This document shows positions 60,623 through 64,000 of a stretch of DNA of 64,000 bases, in pieces. The notes under the pieces are model-generated. The model was given only the letters and a program-made list of their open reading frames with translations, had not been told where the DNA came from and made no database searches. Source of the stretch: Bacteroidales bacterium (GTDB lineage Bacteria; Bacteroidota; Bacteroidia; Bacteroidales; Lentimicrobiaceae); the NCBI GenBank assembly GCA_016788045.1, contig JAEUTG010000025.1, forward strand, positions 1 to 64,000. The letters are read 5' to 3'. How positions within the stretch are numbered: position 1 is the stretch's first letter; each line of letters begins with the position of its first letter. A program made the position numbers and the translations under genes.

Positions 60623-61558
60623 ATGTACTCAGAAACATCAAACTTTGTCAATGCAACCGACAACGCCTTTTTCTTTATCATTGGTGTGTCGGTCATTTTT
60701 CTGCTGGGCATCACTGGAACACTCATTTATTTCATCTTCCGGTACAACAAGAAAAGAAATCCTGTTGCTACCCAGATCCATGGCAGCAATACCCTGGAGG
60801 TCGTCTGGACGGTAATCCCGACCATCCTGGTTATCATCATGTTCTTTTATGGGTGGGCCGGGTATTCTCCCATGCGGAAAGCACCGGAGGATGCCATGAA
60901 GATCACCGCCACCGCCCGCATGTGGTCGTGGAGTTTTGAGTATCCGAACGGTATAAAAACCGACACCTTGTATGTTCCACTCGACAAACCGGTTGCCCTG
61001 GCTTTGAATTCTCTGGATGTGATTCACAGTTTTTACATCCCGGCCTTCAGGGTTAAGGAAGACATGGTGCCCGGCCGTGGCAACAAAACCTGGTTCATTG
61101 CCCAGAAAGAGGGTGCTTATGAGCTGTTCTGTACTGAATACTGCGGTTTGTCGCACTCCTACATGTTCACCGAGGTGAAAGTGTTGCCACAGAAAGATTT
61201 TGATGCCTGGTATGCCATGATGGCCGACACCACCCGCAAACCGGCCGAATCGGGCAATCCGGTTGCAGAAGGAAAGCGGCTAGTTGAGAAAAACGGGTGC
61301 GTGGCCTGTCATTCGGCTGACGGAACCAAAATCGTGGGACCAACCTTCAAAGGCGTTTATGGCCATAAGGTGCTGGTTGAGACCGACGGAAAAGAACGCG
61401 AAGTGCTGGCCGACGACGAATACATCAAACGTTCAATCTACGATCCCAATGCCGATGTTGTTAAAGGCTTTGCCAAGGGTGTGATGGTCTCTTACAAATC
61501 GCAGCTGAGTGATGAGGATGTTTCTAAAATTATTGAGTACCTGAAAACCCTTCAATGA
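60623..61558 (+). CDS. ctaC: Cytochrome c oxidase subunit II with fused cytochrome c (caa3 type)
   Basis: A 311-residue protein. Two membrane helices (about 18-38 and 60-78) precede a cupredoxin domain with the CuA ligands His135, Cys170, Cys174, His178 and Met181 (FCTEYCGLSHSYM). A cytochrome c domain (about 212-311) follows, with CVACH at 226-230 and an axial Met in GVMVSYKSQL. There is no N-terminal signal peptide with a lipobox. The fused heme domain defines a caa3 oxidase, which takes electrons directly from ACIII or a small cytochrome c. The stop overlaps ctaB by 4 bases. Confidence 0.96.
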   Translation: MYSETSNFVNATDNAFFFIIGVSVIFLLGITGTLIYFIFRYNKKRNPVATQIHGSNTLEVVWTVIPTILVIIMFFYGWAGYSPMRKAPEDAMKITATARMWSWSFEYPNGIKTDTLYVPLDKPVALALNSLDVIHSFYIPAFRVKEDMVPGRGNKTWFIAQKEGAYELFCTEYCGLSHSYMFTEVKVLPQKDFDAWYAMMADTTRKPAESGNPVAEGKRLVEKNGCVACHSADGTKIVGPTFKGVYGHKVLVETDGKEREVLADDEYIKRSIYDPNADVVKGFAKGVMVSYKSQLSDEDVSKIIEYLKTLQ

Positions 61559-62430
61559 GCGGAAGTCTCAAAAGAAAGCTGAAAGCTTTCGCCTGGTTGG
61601 GAAAATTCAGCATTTCCCTTCCGGTTGCTTTAACAACCTTTACAGGATACCTTATCAGCCACGGGGATTTTACCCGTGGCATTTTCTATCCGGTACTCGG
61701 TGTCTTTCTGCTGGCTTCGGCAGCCTCTGCTTTAAATCAGTTGCAGGAGCTCCGGACAGATCTGATCATGCCCCGTACCCGCAACCGGCCCCTGCCATCA
61801 GGACGGATCAGTAAACGGGAAGCCTGGATTTTTATCCTGCTGTTTGGACTTTCCGGGCTCTGGGTGCTGTATCATTTTAACGGACTGCTGACAGCTTTTC
61901 TGGGGCTGCTCAATTTTGTCTGGTACAACGGCATCTACACCCCCCTCAAACGCAAAACCGCCTTCGCCGTGGTTCCCGGTTCTGTTGTAGGTGCTCTGCC
62001 TCCGCTCATCGGATGGGTGGCTGCCGGTGGTACCATGCTTAGTCCGGTTGCCTTTGCTCTGGGATTCTTCTTTTTTATCGGTCAGATTCCACACTTCTGG
62101 CTGCTGTTGCTCCGATTCGGACACGAGTACGAACAAGCAGGTCTCAAATCGCTGACCAGCCGGCTCGACAACAACCAGATCCGTCGCCTTACCTTTGTCT
62201 GGATCGTATCTACGGCGGTTACTGCTTTTATCCTGCCGGCCTATTACCAGTTCAGCCACCATGCTTCTGTAATAATACTGTGGGTGTTGTCGGTTGCCCT
62301 GATCGTGCGGTTTACCGGACTGCTCAGGCCTTCCAAAGACGATGTGGAATTCAGGATGTCGTTTATCCTGATCAATGTCTATTATTTCTTTGTGATGGTT
62401 CTCCTGAGCCTTGATGTGCTTGCCGGTTAA
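61555..62430 (+). CDS. ctaB: Protoheme IX farnesyltransferase (heme O synthase)
   Basis: A 291-residue UbiA-family membrane enzyme that adds a farnesyl group to heme b to give heme O, the precursor of heme A for the caa3 oxidase. It has about nine helices. The prenyl-diphosphate/Mg2+ motif is NQLQELRTDLIMPRTRNRPL (the NxxxDxxxD relative), with a second loop in PHFWLLLLRFGHEYEQAG. The ATG overlaps the subunit II stop (ATGA). No heme A synthase (CtaA) is found in the window. Confidence 0.95.
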   Translation: MSGSLKRKLKAFAWLGKFSISLPVALTTFTGYLISHGDFTRGIFYPVLGVFLLASAASALNQLQELRTDLIMPRTRNRPLPSGRISKREAWIFILLFGLSGLWVLYHFNGLLTAFLGLLNFVWYNGIYTPLKRKTAFAVVPGSVVGALPPLIGWVAAGGTMLSPVAFALGFFFFIGQIPHFWLLLLRFGHEYEQAGLKSLTSRLDNNQIRRLTFVWIVSTAVTAFILPAYYQFSHHASVIILWVLSVALIVRFTGLLRPSKDDVEFRMSFILINVYYFFVMVLLSLDVLAG

Positions 62431-62467
62431 AAACAAAACACGGTGACTGCCATTGGAAATCACCGTG
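62431..62467. terminator. Bidirectional terminator between convergent genes
   Basis: CACGGTGA (62439-62446) pairs perfectly with TCACCGTG (62460-62467). On the minus strand it is followed by TTTTGTTTTT, so it clearly ends the 62487 gene. In the plus direction it ends the respiratory operon, 9 bases after its last stop, with a poorer T-tract. Confidence 0.85.
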
Positions 62468-62486
62468 CTGAGGAGACTATCAGAGC

Positions 62487-63149
62487 TTATTCTTTTGGCG
62501 TTTTTGTCCAGTCAACCACAAACCGGCCTTCACTCAGGACAATGGTATCTGTTTCATCGCCCTTTTTTGTGTTGTCGTGGTCATGTGGCCCGCCATTCAC
62601 CAGCATTCCCCCGCCGGCTTTGGTAAAGGCTTTGCGTTCGAGGTTTCCTTTGATACCGGAGCCTGTGACGGTTGCAACGGTGCGTTTCTTGTAATATACG
62701 CCCTTCAGGGTAGCCTCAAAGCTCCCTTCTATCCAGGTTGACCCTACCCTGTCGATGGTTAAGGTTCCGCTGAGAGATTCACCATCGTGAAAAGCATGTC
62801 CAAGTCCTTTGGTCTCTTCGGTATAGTCCACCAGCACCCATACAAGGTTTTTGTCAGCTTTCTTTTTTGATTCGGATTCGAGATCGTCTTCCGACAGGAT
62901 GTTGTAGGTGCCGGGTTTCAGGCTGTCGCTGAAGTAGTACATCCTGATCCACACCTGAACATCGGGACTCACCTGAAACGAAGCCAGGGCAAGGTATTCA
63001 AAACCTGATACAGGAATTTTCATGCGGCGGGCTTCGGCTTTGTATTCTTTTCCATCTACCTTGCAGGAGATGTAGTTTTTAAAATCCTGCGCATTAAGCG
63101 TACACACGCCTGCAACCAGGAAAATCAGAAAGATAAATTTCTTCATCAT
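62487..63149 (-). CDS. Exported protein of unknown function
   Basis: A 220-residue protein with a signal peptide (about 1-21, ending TLNAQ). The mature part is beta-rich with blocks KNYISCKVDGKEYKAEARRM, LKPGTYNILSEDD and GTLTIDRVGSTWIEGSFEAT. It resembles the Ig- or lipocalin-like DUF proteins common in this phylum, where GTLTIT... and G.F.f.a strands recur, but no named family is claimed. The start may be the first or the second of two adjacent ATGs. It is convergent with the respiratory operon and not part of it. Confidence 0.65.
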   Translation of the reverse strand: MMKKFIFLIFLVAGVCTLNAQDFKNYISCKVDGKEYKAEARRMKIPVSGFEYLALASFQVSPDVQVWIRMYYFSDSLKPGTYNILSEDDLESESKKKADKNLVWVLVDYTEETKGLGHAFHDGESLSGTLTIDRVGSTWIEGSFEATLKGVYYKKRTVATVTGSGIKGNLERKAFTKAGGGMLVNGGPHDHDNTKKGDETDTIVLSEGRFVVDWTKTPKE

Positions 63150-63323
63150 GATTACTGTTGTTTTAAGGTTTTATTCCGGCAAAACCGGTAGTGAATGGGT
63201 TTTTATATAAAGGAAGTTAAAGGTAGTTAAAAAAATGGCTGGCTGCTGATTCAGTGAATACTTTTAAGGGTTGATGCAGACCGTGCCCGATAATTGATGG
63301 ATTGCAACCATTGTTAATACACA

Positions 63324-63348
63324 CAAAAAAAGGGGCGAAAGCCCCTTT
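63324..63348 (-). terminator. Terminator of the cytochrome c lipoprotein gene
   Basis: On the minus strand, AAAGGGGC pairs perfectly with GCCCCTTT around a four-base loop and is followed by a T-run. It lies 20 bases after the stop at 63368. Confidence 0.92.
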
Positions 63349-63367
63349 CAATCATTTCTGGTTTGCA

Positions 63368-63844
63368 TTACCTGATAACCTGAATGTCTTTAACCTCTTC
63401 AAGGGTGATGGGTTTTCCCTGGTTGCCGAAGTTTGTAAGCACATAATTGATAACAGCTACTGCATCTTCATGCTTGTCAAGCTGCGGTGGCATGGGAGCC
63501 GGATACTTCACTGTTTTGTTGGCTGCAACTTTCTCCGAGCCATTGAGCACCTGTGAAACAGCAAGCTTGGTCTGATTCAGCAGAAAGTCTGATCCGACAA
63601 GGTTGGGAAATACATTGGCAATTCCCTGAGCATTGGCCTGATGGCATACGATGCATTTTTCCTTAAAGATTTTCTCACCCAAAGCAAGCTGTTCTGCACT
63701 GGGGCCGGCGGCTTCAGCCGGTTGTTCGGTTACTTCTGTACTCTCTGTAGTTTCTGAGCCCGATTTTCCTCCGCCACAGGAGGTAACAACAGCAAGACCC
63801 ATAAGTCCGGCCATCGTAAGGATAATGTAGTTTCTGGTTTTCAT
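63368..63844 (-). CDS. Monoheme cytochrome c lipoprotein
   Basis: A 158-residue lipoprotein (lipobox VVTSC, Cys23) with a Glu/Thr-rich linker (about 27-50) and a class I cytochrome c domain. Heme is bound at Cys64-Ile-Val-Cys67-His68 (KCIVCHQANAQG), and the axial Met is probably in YPAPMPPQLD. Located in the envelope, it could carry electrons between ACIII and the caa3 oxidase encoded on the other strand nearby (inference). It has its own promoter and terminator. Confidence 0.92.
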   Translation of the reverse strand: MKTRNYIILTMAGLMGLAVVTSCGGGKSGSETTESTEVTEQPAEAAGPSAEQLALGEKIFKEKCIVCHQANAQGIANVFPNLVGSDFLLNQTKLAVSQVLNGSEKVAANKTVKYPAPMPPQLDKHEDAVAVINYVLTNFGNQGKPITLEEVKDIQVIR

Positions 63845-63863
63845 GTTTAATTGTTTGTTTATG

Positions 63864-63871
63864 CAAATTTA
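63864..63871 (-). promoter_or_regulatory. Promoter of the cytochrome c lipoprotein gene
   Basis: The minus strand reads TAAATTTG, a full match to TAnnTTTG, 19 bases before the ATG, with TTG 22 bases further upstream. CAATGGTCCC is directly repeated at 63880-63889 and 63894-63903 in the -33 region, a possible regulator site. Confidence 0.55.
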
Positions 63872-63906
63872 CTAATAATCAATGGTCCCGTACCAATGGT
63901 CCCAAA

Positions 63907-64000
63907 TTATTTGGGATGACAGCATGAATGTGCTTTTTCCACAACCGGTGTCAACGCTTCTGCTTTGGGGCTGATGTAGGGAATTCCAAGGGATAAGCCC
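63907..64000 (-). CDS. Partial C-terminus of an unknown protein
   Basis: The last 30 codons of a minus-strand gene that begins beyond the right edge. The peptide ends LTPVVEKAHSCCHPK and includes GIPYISPKAEA. The closing Cys-Cys-His may bind metal (inference). The stop lies in the palindrome TCCCAAAT-TA-TTTGGGA (63900-63916), which could end transcription. Too little is present to name it, and the reading frame rests on a single open frame to the edge. Confidence 0.4.
   Translation of the reverse strand, partial: GLSLGIPYISPKAEALTPVVEKAHSCCHPK

Overview
The window is chromosomal DNA from a Bacteroidota bacterium, probably of class Bacteroidia; genus cannot be told from the sequence. The grounds are: secreted proteins with type IX secretion (T9SS) C-terminal sorting tails, a TonB-dependent receptor paired with a DUF4249 lipoprotein, a Bat (MoxR/BatABCDE) operon, DUF3078 and GWxTD proteins, alternative complex III, and promoters of the Bacteroidota form TTG-N18-22-TAnnTTTG with almost no Shine-Dalgarno sequences. 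Base composition is mid-range, except for an AT-rich, repeat-flanked module at the left edge.

Layout. 1-550: a DUF1272 gene in a cassette-like unit with 17-bp direct repeats at both ends. 755-13676: a beta-helix surface protein, an unknown membrane protein, a TlpA-like thioredoxin, DnaB helicase, and a TonB receptor/DUF4249 pair behind an exported protein of the kind labelled asparagine synthetase B. 13860-18785 (minus): HydE, ThyA and FolA, preceded by a GWxTD lipoprotein and an M23/LysM peptidase. 18961-22344 (minus): a FadL-type porin with a GDSL hydrolase, and uracil-DNA glycosylase. 22449-30075: a small lipoprotein, an unknown exported protein, two adjacent T9SS cargo proteins (FN3-repeat and BNR-propeller) and an exported papain-fold peptidase. 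30225-40369: MoxR-DUF58-membrane protein-BatA-B-C-D-E, running on into an ABC permease and ATPase. 40483-48424: a double TonB-C protein, DUF3078, MscL, MscS, CorA, YaaA, small unknowns and tRNA-Ser(CGA).

49022-62430 is a compact aerobic respiratory operon. Alternative complex III (ActA-F) takes electrons from menaquinol. The caa3-type oxidase (subunits I, III, IV and II with fused cytochrome c) reduces oxygen. SCO delivers copper to CuA and CtaB makes heme O. ActA carries an extra di-heme N-terminal part, and subunit I has the YSHPxVY signature of A2-type oxidases. A leader of about 300 bases with a 20-codon reading frame and two hairpins precedes the operon. A further cytochrome c lipoprotein lies just beyond it on the other strand.

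The intergenic DNA holds two families of small terminal-inverted-repeat (MITE-like) elements, two copies each. A recurring module of a CAGACAACCCAGG box followed by a hairpin lies around tRNA-Ser. No phage, transposase, CRISPR array or defence system was found. The most unusual items are the respiratory-operon leader, the seven-heme ActA, the tRNA trailer module and the DUF1272 cassette-like unit.
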